From assembly GCF_937873925.1 (NCBI RefSeq), contig NZ_CALNAT010000070.1, positions 1 to 49,549 on the forward strand: a stretch of DNA of 49,549 nt. Reading direction: 5' to 3'. Shown here piece by piece: positions 16,009-24,796 of the stretch (positions within the stretch are counted from its first letter, which is position 1; every line of letters begins with the position of its first letter). Source of the stretch: an uncultured Proteiniphilum sp. GTDB taxonomy: Bacteria; Bacteroidota; Bacteroidia; Bacteroidales; Dysgonomonadaceae. The notes under the pieces were generated by a model, which had not been told where the DNA came from, did not search any database, and saw only the letters and a list, made by a program, of their open reading frames with translations. The translations under genes were made by a program, and so were the position numbers.

Positions 16009-18843
16009 ATGGCTTTATCAGAGTGTCTAAGCATAACCTTACACAAGTTGCAGAAACCGGGAATAACAATTCTCTTATCCGTGTTCATGATCTGCACGCA
16101 CAATGCCTGTGGTATCACCCGATCGGATAGATTAAAGATCGTAAAAACCACCTGCGGGTATCAACATAACCCGCTGTTGGTTGCCACAGCAACGCCTCAT
16201 TTCGCATGGCAGATTCAATTGGGTAAAAAGAATCAGGCAACGCTCCAATCGGCCTACACCATTGAGATCTATACCCGTGTAAACGGGGAAGAGGTGAAGG
16301 TATGGAATTCAGGGAAAGTACAGTCTATCCAAAGTCAACGTGTTGAATATAACGGCACTGAAGCGCTTCTGGCAGAAAAAGAGTACCTATGGAGAGTGAG
16401 GATCTGGGACAGCAACGATACCCCCTCGCCATGGAGCGAACTCAACAGCTTCAGAATCTCGCCCGCAGACCTTAACACCGAGGCCAAATGGATCGGGGCG
16501 ATCGACAAAAAAGATGCCAACATCCCTGAGGGAAGAATTTACCACGGGTTGGCTATCTCTTCGAAAGAAGGGAAGAGGTGGCAGCAAACCCACCCGCTCT
16601 CCAAAAGAAGCATCTACCTGAGAAAAGATTTTTCCATTGATAAGAAAATCGAGGATGCGATCATCTATGTCAGTGGTTTGGGGCACTACCAACTGACACT
16701 GAACGGGGAGAAGCTGGGAGATGCTCAGTTCGACCCGATGTGGAGCGATTACGACAAAACGATCTATTACAATGCGTACAACGTGACCGACCAGTTGGAA
16801 AACAATAACGCGATCGGCGTCCTGCTCGGGAATGGTTTTTTTAATCAACAGGGAGGGCGGTACGTGAAAATGCAGGTGAGTTTCGGCCCTCCCACCCTCC
16901 TGTTTAAAATGGCTATCACCTACGAAGATGGCACCTATGAGGAAATCTTCTCGGACGAGAGCTGGAAGTATTCCCCCAGCCCGCTTGTTTTCAACGACAT
17001 GTACGGAGGGGAAGATTACGATGCACGGCTGGAACAGGAGGGGTGGGACAGGTACGGATTCGACGACTCCGCCTGGCAACCGGTAGTAGTACAGACGGCC
17101 CCCAATGGACAATTGAAACCCCAAACGACCGCTTCCGTCAAAATCATGGAGACCTACCCTGCCCAATCCGCAAGAAAAGTAGGCGACGCGTACGTGTTCG
17201 ACATGGGACAGAATTTATCAGGGTATCCCCTTATAAAAATAAGGGGAAAAGCTGGCGATAAAATCCGGTTGACGGTGGGAGAAAATATCCACGAAGACGG
17301 GTCGGTGAACCAATCTCAATCGGGATCACCCTATTATTACGAGTATATCCTGAAGGGAGGAACCGAAGAGGTGTGGCACCCCCGGTTCACGTACTACGGT
17401 TACCGGTACATCCAGATAGAGGGGGCCAAGCCGGAAAAGGGAGCCGGTCTCCAACCCGGTAACTCCAACAATGACGAAGAGTCGCGACTCATCAGCCATC
17501 CTGATGATCCACGGGATATACCTCTGCTAACAGCAATACAATCCTGTTTTGTCTATAATTCCACCCCTCAAACAGGCCGTTTTCATTGTTCGAACGAAAT
17601 ATTCAATAACGCCTACCAGCTCATCATCAACGCGATAAAAAGCAATATGCACGCGGTGTTTACCGATTGTCCCCATCGTGAGAAGCTCGGTTGGCTGGAA
17701 CAAGTGCACCTCAACGGCCCGGGATTATTCTACAATTTCGATCTTACCACGTTCGCGCCGAAGATCATGCAGGACATTCGCGATGCACAACAACCAAACG
17801 GGTTGGTACCCGATATCGCGCCCGAGTACGTGGTTTTCGAAGGGGGATTCAGGGACTCGCCCGAGTGGGGAAGCACGGCCGTGATCCTGCCCTTCATGTA
17901 TTATCAATTCTACGGCGATAACTCCCTGATCACGAAATACTACGATGTAATGAAAAGATACGTCGATTACCTTTCTTCCACCGCTACCGACCATATCGTG
18001 TCGCACGGGCTGGGTGACTGGTGCGACTACCGGGAGGACAAGCCTTATGGGGTATCGCATAACACGCCCGTACCATTATCCGCATCCGCCCACTATTACA
18101 TGGTAGTCGATTACCTGGCACAAGCCGCGAAGATAGTGGGAAACCCCGAAGATCATGCCCGGTATACCGCGTTAAGGGAGAAGGTGAAGGCCGCATTCAA
18201 CCGGAAGTTCTTCGATGAACAAACCAATCGGTACGGGAGTGGGAGCCAGGCTTCAAACGCTATGCCATTATTTGCAGGAATTGTGGAGCCCCGGCACAAA
18301 CAAGCCGTTCTGGATAATTTAATAAAGGATATAAAAGAGAAAGGATACCGGCTCTCCACAGGTGACGTCGGAAACAGATACCTGTTCCAAACGTTGGCCG
18401 ATAACGGGTTAAATGAGATCATGTACAAAATGCATAATCACAGGGAAGTGCCGGGGTACGGGTTTCAATTGCAATTCGGGGCCACCACCCTCACCGAACT
18501 GTGGGATCCGAGAGCAGGTGCCTCATGGAATCATTTCATGATGGGGCAGATCGTGGAGTGGTTCTATAAATCGCTGGCAGGAATAACGACAGATGATCAC
18601 AGCGGTTTCCGTAACATCGTCATCGCACCGAAGCCGGTCGGAGACCTGAAATTTGTGGAAGCATCCTACGATACATTGTATGGAACGATCTCCGTCAATT
18701 GGAGAATCAATGGCGACCAGTTCAAAATGGACCTGTCTGTTCCGCACAATTGCACAGCCAAAGTGTATCTTCCGCAGAAAAATAGTTATCAGACCGTTGG
18801 GAGCGGACATCATTCGTTTACCACAACATTGACAATGAATTAA
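16009..18843 (+). CDS. GH78 alpha-L-rhamnosidase (1 of 4)
   Basis: This 944-residue secreted enzyme has a hydrophobic segment at residues 18-34 that acts as a signal after an unusually long N terminus. The GH78 order is visible: an N-terminal beta domain, a jelly-roll/CBM67-like domain (YISGLGHYQL-type block at 222-260, GEDYDARLEQEGWD), the (alpha/alpha)6 barrel and a C-terminal beta domain. The acid block is D553-CPHRE558-KLGWLEQ. The proposed general acid Glu558 is kept. The position that is Asp in the GWxGD form (Asp579 in Bacillus RhaB) is Gln565 here. The general base is Glu830 in GATTLTELWD. It is the first gene of the cluster and 170 bases before the next. It removes terminal alpha-rhamnose; the natural glycan is unknown. 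Confidence 0.92.
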   Translation: MALSECLSITLHKLQKPGITILLSVFMICTHNACGITRSDRLKIVKTTCGYQHNPLLVATATPHFAWQIQLGKKNQATLQSAYTIEIYTRVNGEEVKVWNSGKVQSIQSQRVEYNGTEALLAEKEYLWRVRIWDSNDTPSPWSELNSFRISPADLNTEAKWIGAIDKKDANIPEGRIYHGLAISSKEGKRWQQTHPLSKRSIYLRKDFSIDKKIEDAIIYVSGLGHYQLTLNGEKLGDAQFDPMWSDYDKTIYYNAYNVTDQLENNNAIGVLLGNGFFNQQGGRYVKMQVSFGPPTLLFKMAITYEDGTYEEIFSDESWKYSPSPLVFNDMYGGEDYDARLEQEGWDRYGFDDSAWQPVVVQTAPNGQLKPQTTASVKIMETYPAQSARKVGDAYVFDMGQNLSGYPLIKIRGKAGDKIRLTVGENIHEDGSVNQSQSGSPYYYEYILKGGTEEVWHPRFTYYGYRYIQIEGAKPEKGAGLQPGNSNNDEESRLISHPDDPRDIPLLTAIQSCFVYNSTPQTGRFHCSNEIFNNAYQLIINAIKSNMHAVFTDCPHREKLGWLEQVHLNGPGLFYNFDLTTFAPKIMQDIRDAQQPNGLVPDIAPEYVVFEGGFRDSPEWGSTAVILPFMYYQFYGDNSLITKYYDVMKRYVDYLSSTATDHIVSHGLGDWCDYREDKPYGVSHNTPVPLSASAHYYMVVDYLAQAAKIVGNPEDHARYTALREKVKAAFNRKFFDEQTNRYGSGSQASNAMPLFAGIVEPRHKQAVLDNLIKDIKEKGYRLSTGDVGNRYLFQTLADNGLNEIMYKMHNHREVPGYGFQLQFGATTLTELWDPRAGASWNHFMMGQIVEWFYKSLAGITTDDHSGFRNIVIAPKPVGDLKFVEASYDTLYGTISVNWRINGDQFKMDLSVPHNCTAKVYLPQKNSYQTVGSGHHSFTTTLTMN

Positions 18844-18882
18844 TATGATAAGATGAAGGTGTATATGATTTGTGGATGTGAT

Positions 18883-18906
18883 GATGTGTTGATGTGTTGA
18901 TGTGTT
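18883..18906 (+). repeat. Three tandem GATGTGTT octamers
   Basis: Three exact copies of GATGTGTT lie head to tail in the 170-bp gap between the first two rhamnosidase genes. They follow a degenerate GTGGATGTGATGAT stretch and precede a decayed fourth copy (GATTTATT). Confidence 0.85.
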
Positions 18907-18986
18907 GATTTATTAGCCTCATTCAAGCTGGGTCAATCTTCTTCAATCTGAATCAGTAAATCTACAAATCGATAAATCGTCTTGGT

Positions 18987-18999
18987 TCTTTATTCTAAA
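18987..18999 (+). promoter_or_regulatory. Shared TCTTTATTCTAAA leader motif (rhamnosidase 2)
   Basis: TCTTTATTCTAAA lies 14 bases before the start codon. The same 13-mer precedes rhamnosidase 3 (21805-21817), and a one-mismatch copy precedes rhamnosidase 4 (24775-24787). It could be a shared translation or RNA-binding element, or the mark of duplication. Confidence 0.45.
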
Positions 19000-19013
19000 A
19001 CAGTCTTTTTATT

Positions 19014-21659
19014 ATGGGAAAATTGTACAGATTCATCATCCTACTTATACTCCTCATGTTCAGCTATTTTCTGAAAGGTGAATCATCTTCCTTGCCGGTC
19101 GATCTGAAAACCGACCATCTGGAAAATCCCCTCGGCATAGATAACCCTAACCCCAGATTGGCATGGAGGATTGAGGACAACAGGCAGGGAGCACGGCAGT
19201 CCGCCTACAGGGTCATTGTCGGTACCGATTCCCTGAAAGTACTTAACGGGGAAGGCGATATATGGGATTCCGGAAGGATGGACTCAGACCGGCAACTCAT
19301 TACCTATGAGGGAAACAGCCTCGCACCTTTCACAAGATATTACTGGAAGGTGATGATATGGGATGCAGGACAGAATGAAAGCGTCTCCGGTATCCAATCC
19401 TTCGAAACCGGAATAATGAAAATCAGCCACTGGCAGGGTGACTGGATCAGTGACGGGAGGGATATCCATTATGCACCCGCTCCCTGGTTCCGTAAAAAAT
19501 TCCAAACCGGCAAAGAGATCGCATCGGCCCGTGTATATATCGCCGTCGCCGGATTGTATGAACTCTATATCAACGGCGAAAAGATAGGCAACCAGCGCCT
19601 CGATCCGATGTACACCCGCTTTGACAGAAGAAATCTTTACGTCACCCACGACGTGACCGCTCAGCTGCAGAAGGGAGAAAATGCCATTGGGGTGATCCTC
19701 GGCAACGGTTGGTATAACCATCAGTCAATGGCCGTATGGGATTTTCACCGGGCCCCCTGGCGTAACCGCCCCGCTTTCTGTCTCGACCTGCGAATCACCT
19801 ATGCCGATGGCACTGTGGAGACCATCCCCACTAACCTGAGCTGGAAAAAATCGGACAGCCCGGTGATCTTTAACAGCATCTACACAGGGGAGCATTACGA
19901 CGCACGGTTAGAACAAGAGGGATGGAGCGAACCGGGGTTCGATGATTCACAATGGCAGGGAGTGGGATTACGCTCCACCCCCTCGCAAAACATTACTGCG
20001 CAACAGTTAAGACCGATCCGGAATGTGTTGACAATCCCTGCTAAATCCCTCAACAAGATAGATGAAAAGACCTATGTGTACGACTTCGGGCAAAATATGT
20101 CGGGAGTAACCAGGATAAAGGTCGCCGGTGAAGAAGGCACGGAACTGCGGATAAAGCATGGAGAACGCCTGAATGACAACGGACGGATCGATATGTCCAA
20201 CATCGATGTGTATTACCGGGGAGACCGGGAAAAAGATCCTTTCCAGACCGATATATTGATATTGAGCGGAAAGGGAGAGGATGAGTTTATGGCTCGCTTC
20301 AACTACAAAGGATTCCGTTATGTGGAAGTGACCAGCAGTAAACCGATCAGGCTGGATAAAAATAACCTGACTGCTTATTTTATGCACAGTGATGTTCCAC
20401 CAATCGGGAAAATTGAAACTTCAAGTGACCTTATCAACAAATTATGGTGGGCAACGAATAATGCCTATCTGTCGAACCTGATGGGTTATCCCACCGATTG
20501 CCCGCAACGCGAAAAGAACGGTTGGACCGGTGATGGTCATTTTGCGGTCGAAACGGCATTGTACAATTTCGATGGTATCACCGTATATGAGAAATGGCTG
20601 GCCGACCACCGGGACGAGCAACAACCCAATGGAGTATTACCCGACATTATTCCCACAGGAGGATGGGGATATGGTACCCACAACGGATTGGACTGGACCA
20701 GTACAATTGCCATTATTCCCTGGGAAATATATAAATTTTACGGCGACGCCAAACTATTGGCAGACTGCTATGATAATATCAAACGGTATGTGGATTACGT
20801 GGATCGTACAAGCCCTGAAGGTCTCACCTCCTGGGGACGGGGTGATTGGGTGCCGGTGAAATCACGCTCCAACCTGGAGTTGACTTCCTCCGTCTATTTC
20901 TATGTAGATACGAAAATCATGGCTGAAGCTGCGAAACTATTCGGAAAAGGAACGGATCATCAGTATTACTCCGCATTGGCAGAGAAAATCAAAAATGCGA
21001 TCAACAAGAAATACCTGGATCGCGAAGCCGGCATTTACGCCAGTGGAACCCAAACCGAATTAAGTGTGCCGTTGCAATGGAAAGTGGTACCGGAAGACAT
21101 GATACCTCAAGTTGCACGAAATCTTGCAAAGAAAGTGGAAGAAGCCGGTTTCCACCTGGATGTGGGGGTATTGGGAGCCAAAGCTATTTTAAATGCATTA
21201 AGTGAAAACGGCTATCCCGAGGTGGCCTATAAGGTAGCTGTGCAGGACACTTATCCCTCCTGGGGCTGGTGGATCGTGAACGGGGCCACCACCCTGCTCG
21301 AGAACTGGGATCTGGATGCCGGGCGGGATATCTCCGACAATCACATGATGTTCGGTGAGATCGGCGCATGGTTCTTCAAAGGCCTGGGCGGTATCTTTCC
21401 CGATGTCGCACAACCCGGATTCAAACATATTATCCTGCGTCCTAATTTCATGAAGGATCTGGAACAGTTCGAAGCTCAATTCAATTCTCCGTACGGATTA
21501 ATCCTTTCCCGATGGAAATGGGAAAAAGGAAAGATAAATTATCGGGCTGTAGTACCTGCCAACAGCAGTGCCACCTTGTATCTCCCCGATGATGTGGAAG
21601 GGAACAAATTATTGGAGCTGGATGCGGGAACGCATCACTTTACATTTACCATAAAATGA
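19014..21659 (+). CDS. GH78 alpha-L-rhamnosidase (2 of 4)
   Basis: This is an 881-residue secreted rhamnosidase. A signal peptide (RFIILLILLMFSYFLKGE) leads into the PVDLKTDHLENPLGIDNPNPRLAW start typical of Bacteroidetes GH78. The catalytic block has the full classical set: D495-CPQRE500-KNGWTGD507, matching Asp567, Glu572 and Asp579 of Bacillus RhaB. The general base is Glu763 in GATTLLENWD. The jelly-roll segment has YIAVAGLYELYINGEKIG and GEHYDARLEQEGW. Nothing suggests loss of function. Of the four genes this is the most canonical. It shares a leader motif with the two genes downstream. Confidence 0.94.
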   Translation: MGKLYRFIILLILLMFSYFLKGESSSLPVDLKTDHLENPLGIDNPNPRLAWRIEDNRQGARQSAYRVIVGTDSLKVLNGEGDIWDSGRMDSDRQLITYEGNSLAPFTRYYWKVMIWDAGQNESVSGIQSFETGIMKISHWQGDWISDGRDIHYAPAPWFRKKFQTGKEIASARVYIAVAGLYELYINGEKIGNQRLDPMYTRFDRRNLYVTHDVTAQLQKGENAIGVILGNGWYNHQSMAVWDFHRAPWRNRPAFCLDLRITYADGTVETIPTNLSWKKSDSPVIFNSIYTGEHYDARLEQEGWSEPGFDDSQWQGVGLRSTPSQNITAQQLRPIRNVLTIPAKSLNKIDEKTYVYDFGQNMSGVTRIKVAGEEGTELRIKHGERLNDNGRIDMSNIDVYYRGDREKDPFQTDILILSGKGEDEFMARFNYKGFRYVEVTSSKPIRLDKNNLTAYFMHSDVPPIGKIETSSDLINKLWWATNNAYLSNLMGYPTDCPQREKNGWTGDGHFAVETALYNFDGITVYEKWLADHRDEQQPNGVLPDIIPTGGWGYGTHNGLDWTSTIAIIPWEIYKFYGDAKLLADCYDNIKRYVDYVDRTSPEGLTSWGRGDWVPVKSRSNLELTSSVYFYVDTKIMAEAAKLFGKGTDHQYYSALAEKIKNAINKKYLDREAGIYASGTQTELSVPLQWKVVPEDMIPQVARNLAKKVEEAGFHLDVGVLGAKAILNALSENGYPEVAYKVAVQDTYPSWGWWIVNGATTLLENWDLDAGRDISDNHMMFGEIGAWFFKGLGGIFPDVAQPGFKHIILRPNFMKDLEQFEAQFNSPYGLILSRWKWEKGKINYRAVVPANSSATLYLPDDVEGNKLLELDAGTHHFTFTIK

Positions 21660-21661
21660 CT

Positions 21662-21677
21662 AATGTGCCAATGTGAA
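21662..21677 (+). repeat. Dispersed word AATGTGCCAATGTGAA, copy 1
   Basis: This short word lies directly after the stop of rhamnosidase 2. It recurs after rhamnosidase 4's predecessor (24619-24637) and upstream of the outer-membrane efflux gene (35546-35564). All three sites are intergenic. Confidence 0.6.
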
Positions 21678-21804
21678 GAATGTAAATAATAATTTCATAA
21701 TTTAATGGTTGGAAGATTTAGTGGTTAAATAATGAATTACAATTTGATGTAATCAAACCCAAAATAAAATAATTTTTCAATTATCTTTATTCTTTGTTCT
21801 TTAC

Positions 21805-21817
21805 TCTTTATTCTAAA
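21805..21817 (+). promoter_or_regulatory. Shared TCTTTATTCTAAA leader motif (rhamnosidase 3)
   Basis: This exact copy of the 13-mer ends 3 bases before the ATG. It is preceded by a pyrimidine-rich run of TTCTTTGTTCTTTAC-type words starting near 21785. Confidence 0.45.
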
Positions 21818-21820
21818 CAA

Positions 21821-24607
21821 ATGAAACGAATAATCTTTTTTCTGACCTTTCTGACTCTTAGCGTTATAACCGTTTTGGGAAACAAACAATCATCGGTGAT
21901 ACCCGTCAATCTCACCTGCGAATACCTGACGAACCCGACCGGTCTGGATGTAGCATATCCACGTTTCAGTTGGATACTGCAGCCAACGGACAAATCCGCT
22001 TACGGACAGCGACAAACGGCGTACCGTATTCTCGTGAGTAATTCCATAAAGACACTGGCTAAGAACCAAGGTGACATATGGAATTCGGGCTGGGTGCAGT
22101 CGGATGATATGCAACTGGTCGAATACAACGGCAAACCGCTACGATCTGATGAGAAGTATTTCTGGAAAGTAGCCGTAAAGGATGAAAAGGGCATTGAATC
22201 GGGTTACAGCAAGGTAGCCGGGTGGAGTACAGGATTGTTCTCACAGGAAGAATGGACAGCGAAGTGGATCGGCACGAACGAAGCATACAATCCGATGCAA
22301 GGGCCCAATAAGATGTACGATCCATGGTTCCGGAAAACTTTCAGTTTAAAGGAAAAGCCGTCTAAAGCGACACTGTTTGTCGCATCGGTAGGATATCATG
22401 AAGTATATGTCAACGGAAAAAAAATAGACGATCACGTACTTGCACCGGCAGTAACGGATCACACCAAAAGGGCCCGTTACATTGCCTACGATATTGCCAC
22501 CGCACTCACACCCGGCACAAACGTCATTGCTCTATGGCTGGGAACCTCCTGGTCTATTTTCGGACCTTATGCAACATCCGATAAACCCCGCGCTCCCCTC
22601 GTGATCGCCCAGACAGACATCTACGGTAAAAACAACCAAAAACCAGTGAGGATCATTACCGATGAGTCATGGAAAACGCACCCCAGTCCCAATAAGCTGA
22701 TCGGAAACTGGGGGTTCGGAGTAGGCGGATACGGAGGCGAGATCTGGGATGCCGGCAAAGAGGTGAAAGGGTGGAACCTGGCAACCTTGAATGACCGCGA
22801 CTGGAAAAATGCCAGCGTGTACACCCCGGCGCTGAACCTATCGGCGCAGAGAGTAGAGACCAATAACCTGATCGATGAGATTCACCCCGTCGCTGTCAAA
22901 TCCCGCCCTGATGGCACTTATCGGGTAGATTTGGGTGTGAATTTTGCGGGATGGACACATATTCCCGTAGAGGGTAATCCCGGAGATACCGTCTATTTCC
23001 TGTTTTCGGAAAGAGAGCAGGATGATATGACGTTCGGGTTAATGAACGCTTACGTGATCGGCGCTTCGGGAAAAGGAACCTTTGAAAACCGGTTCAATTA
23101 CAGTTCGGGAAGATGGGTCACGATCAAAGGGTTGAAATCGGCTCCGCGAAAAGAGGATATCAAAGGTTGGATGGTGCGCACCGGTTTCCAAGATGCGGCC
23201 CGGTTCGAATGTTCCGATCCGTTGCAGAACTGGATCTACAATACCGTGAAGTGGACATTTGAGAATCTGTCGCTTGGCGGATTTATCGTCGACTGTCCGC
23301 AACGCGAACGGTTCGGATACGGGGGTGATGCGCATGCCACTTCCGAAACCGGCCTACTCAATTACAAGCTGGGCGCTTTCTATAACAAATGGCTGGAAGA
23401 CTGGCGTGATGTGCAGGGAACAGAGCCGATGACAGGGAATATGAACAATCCGGAGTGGGCACGCAAACAAGAAGGAAGCGGCAGGAGACTGGGGGGAGGC
23501 ATACTGCCCCAGACAGCGCCTACCTATCATGGCGGCGGCGGCCCTGCATGGGGCGGAATAGTGGTCACCCTCCCGTGGTTCATGTATCAATACCACGGCG
23601 ATATGCGGGTTCTCGAAGAAAATTTCGAAATGGTCAAAGGATGGTTGGAGTTCCTGGATACCCACGTGGAGAACGATATGCTCAAACGGTATGGCGCTCA
23701 GTGGGATTTTCTGGGCGACTGGCTCTGGCCGGGAGCAACAGCAGAGGGAATGAATAATTATTCCGATGAAAACATTTTTTTCAACAACTGCTACTGGGTA
23801 TATAACCTGAAAACGGCAGTACAGATCGCAAGGGTAATCGGAAGAACCGAAGAAGCGGATCAATGGGCACGCCAGGCGGAACGGTCGGCAAAAGCTATTC
23901 ATGCGAAATATTACCACCCGGATGATCATAACTACTCCGACAGCTCGATGCGAAGCCTTGCAGCTGCCCTGTACGGCGATATCATGCCGGCAGAACTGCG
24001 CCCGAAGGTGATGGAGAGGCTGGCGGATGAAATCCTTGTCAACCGGAATGGACATATAGACGTGGGGATTACCGGAGGAGCGATGCTTTTTAAAGTATTG
24101 CGCGAAGAAGGACGAAACGATCTCATCTATTCCATGACATCCCAAACCACTTATCCGGGTTGGGGACTTATGCGCGACAGCGGCGCCACTACCATTTGGG
24201 AGATGTGGGAAAAAGATCTTCCGGGGCACTCACTGCTGCACAGTTCCTATCTCTACCCCGGTGCGTGGTATATCGATGGTTTGGCCGGCATCCGGAAAGA
24301 TGCGGATGTTCCCGGCTTCAGAAAATTTGAGATACGGGTGCCGCAACTCACCGAAACACCAATTTCCGGCGCAAAAGCTTCGTTCGACTCCCCCGCGGGG
24401 TTGATCGAATCGTCCTGGAACCGGGAAAACGGCAAGACAGAATTAAACGTAACCATACCGCCCAATTGCATGGCAACAGTCCTGTTTCCCGATGACAACG
24501 GAAAAGCCGTACGTGTAATAAACGCTGAACATGTAAAAGAAACAGGCAGGAAAGACGGATATATCCTCTTTGAGATCCCGGCGGGAAGGTATCGATTTAA
24601 TGATTAG
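21821..24607 (+). CDS. GH78 alpha-L-rhamnosidase (3 of 4)
   Basis: This secreted rhamnosidase has 928 residues from the ATG at 21821, chosen because KRIIFFLTFLTLSVITVLG then forms a standard signal peptide; an ATG 27 bases upstream would bury it. The acid block is D491-CPQRE496-RFGYGGD503 with Tyr in place of the usual Trp. The base is Glu794 in GATTIWEMWEK. The segment RKQEGSGRRLGGGILPQTAPTYHGG is a glycine-rich insertion near the active-site region that the other three lack. It represents a different GH78 branch from its neighbours. It lies 161 bases after rhamnosidase 2. Confidence 0.93.
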   Translation: MKRIIFFLTFLTLSVITVLGNKQSSVIPVNLTCEYLTNPTGLDVAYPRFSWILQPTDKSAYGQRQTAYRILVSNSIKTLAKNQGDIWNSGWVQSDDMQLVEYNGKPLRSDEKYFWKVAVKDEKGIESGYSKVAGWSTGLFSQEEWTAKWIGTNEAYNPMQGPNKMYDPWFRKTFSLKEKPSKATLFVASVGYHEVYVNGKKIDDHVLAPAVTDHTKRARYIAYDIATALTPGTNVIALWLGTSWSIFGPYATSDKPRAPLVIAQTDIYGKNNQKPVRIITDESWKTHPSPNKLIGNWGFGVGGYGGEIWDAGKEVKGWNLATLNDRDWKNASVYTPALNLSAQRVETNNLIDEIHPVAVKSRPDGTYRVDLGVNFAGWTHIPVEGNPGDTVYFLFSEREQDDMTFGLMNAYVIGASGKGTFENRFNYSSGRWVTIKGLKSAPRKEDIKGWMVRTGFQDAARFECSDPLQNWIYNTVKWTFENLSLGGFIVDCPQRERFGYGGDAHATSETGLLNYKLGAFYNKWLEDWRDVQGTEPMTGNMNNPEWARKQEGSGRRLGGGILPQTAPTYHGGGGPAWGGIVVTLPWFMYQYHGDMRVLEENFEMVKGWLEFLDTHVENDMLKRYGAQWDFLGDWLWPGATAEGMNNYSDENIFFNNCYWVYNLKTAVQIARVIGRTEEADQWARQAERSAKAIHAKYYHPDDHNYSDSSMRSLAAALYGDIMPAELRPKVMERLADEILVNRNGHIDVGITGGAMLFKVLREEGRNDLIYSMTSQTTYPGWGLMRDSGATTIWEMWEKDLPGHSLLHSSYLYPGAWYIDGLAGIRKDADVPGFRKFEIRVPQLTETPISGAKASFDSPAGLIESSWNRENGKTELNVTIPPNCMATVLFPDDNGKAVRVINAEHVKETGRKDGYILFEIPAGRYRFND

Positions 24608-24618
24608 ATAATGTGATG

Positions 24619-24637
24619 ATGTGCCAATGTGAATAAT
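24619..24637 (+). repeat. Dispersed 19-nt word, copy 2
   Basis: ATGTGCCAATGTGAATAAT is repeated exactly at 35546-35564, nearly 11 kb away, and in part at 21662-21677. Confidence 0.75.
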
Positions 24638-24737
24638 GTGAAAAAAGGATAGTGTGCTTCGCACGATAAGGGATAGCGATGATTAAGTTTTTAGTTTTTC
24701 ACTTTTAGTTTTCATTGTCTTGGCTCTTGTATCTAAA

Positions 24738-24787
24738 TGTCTTTGTTCTTTACTCTTTGTTCTTTGTTCTTTACTCTTTACTCTAAA
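24738..24787 (+). repeat. Pyrimidine-rich TCTTTGT/TCTTTACT tandem words with the shared leader motif (rhamnosidase 4)
   Basis: TCTTTGTTCTTTAC-type words repeat about six times and end in TCTTTACTCTAAA (24775-24787), one base different from the motif before rhamnosidases 2 and 3. The ATG follows 9 bases later. Confidence 0.55.
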
Positions 24788-24796
24788 TAAAAACAT

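Noticed and set aside
18883..18914. Possible CRISPR-like repeats
   Set aside because: Units are only 7-8 bases, directly adjacent, without spacers, and no cas genes are present.
23354..24229. 291-codon minus-strand open frame inside rhamnosidase 3
   Set aside because: It is the antisense shadow of a catalytic domain with conserved active-site residues.
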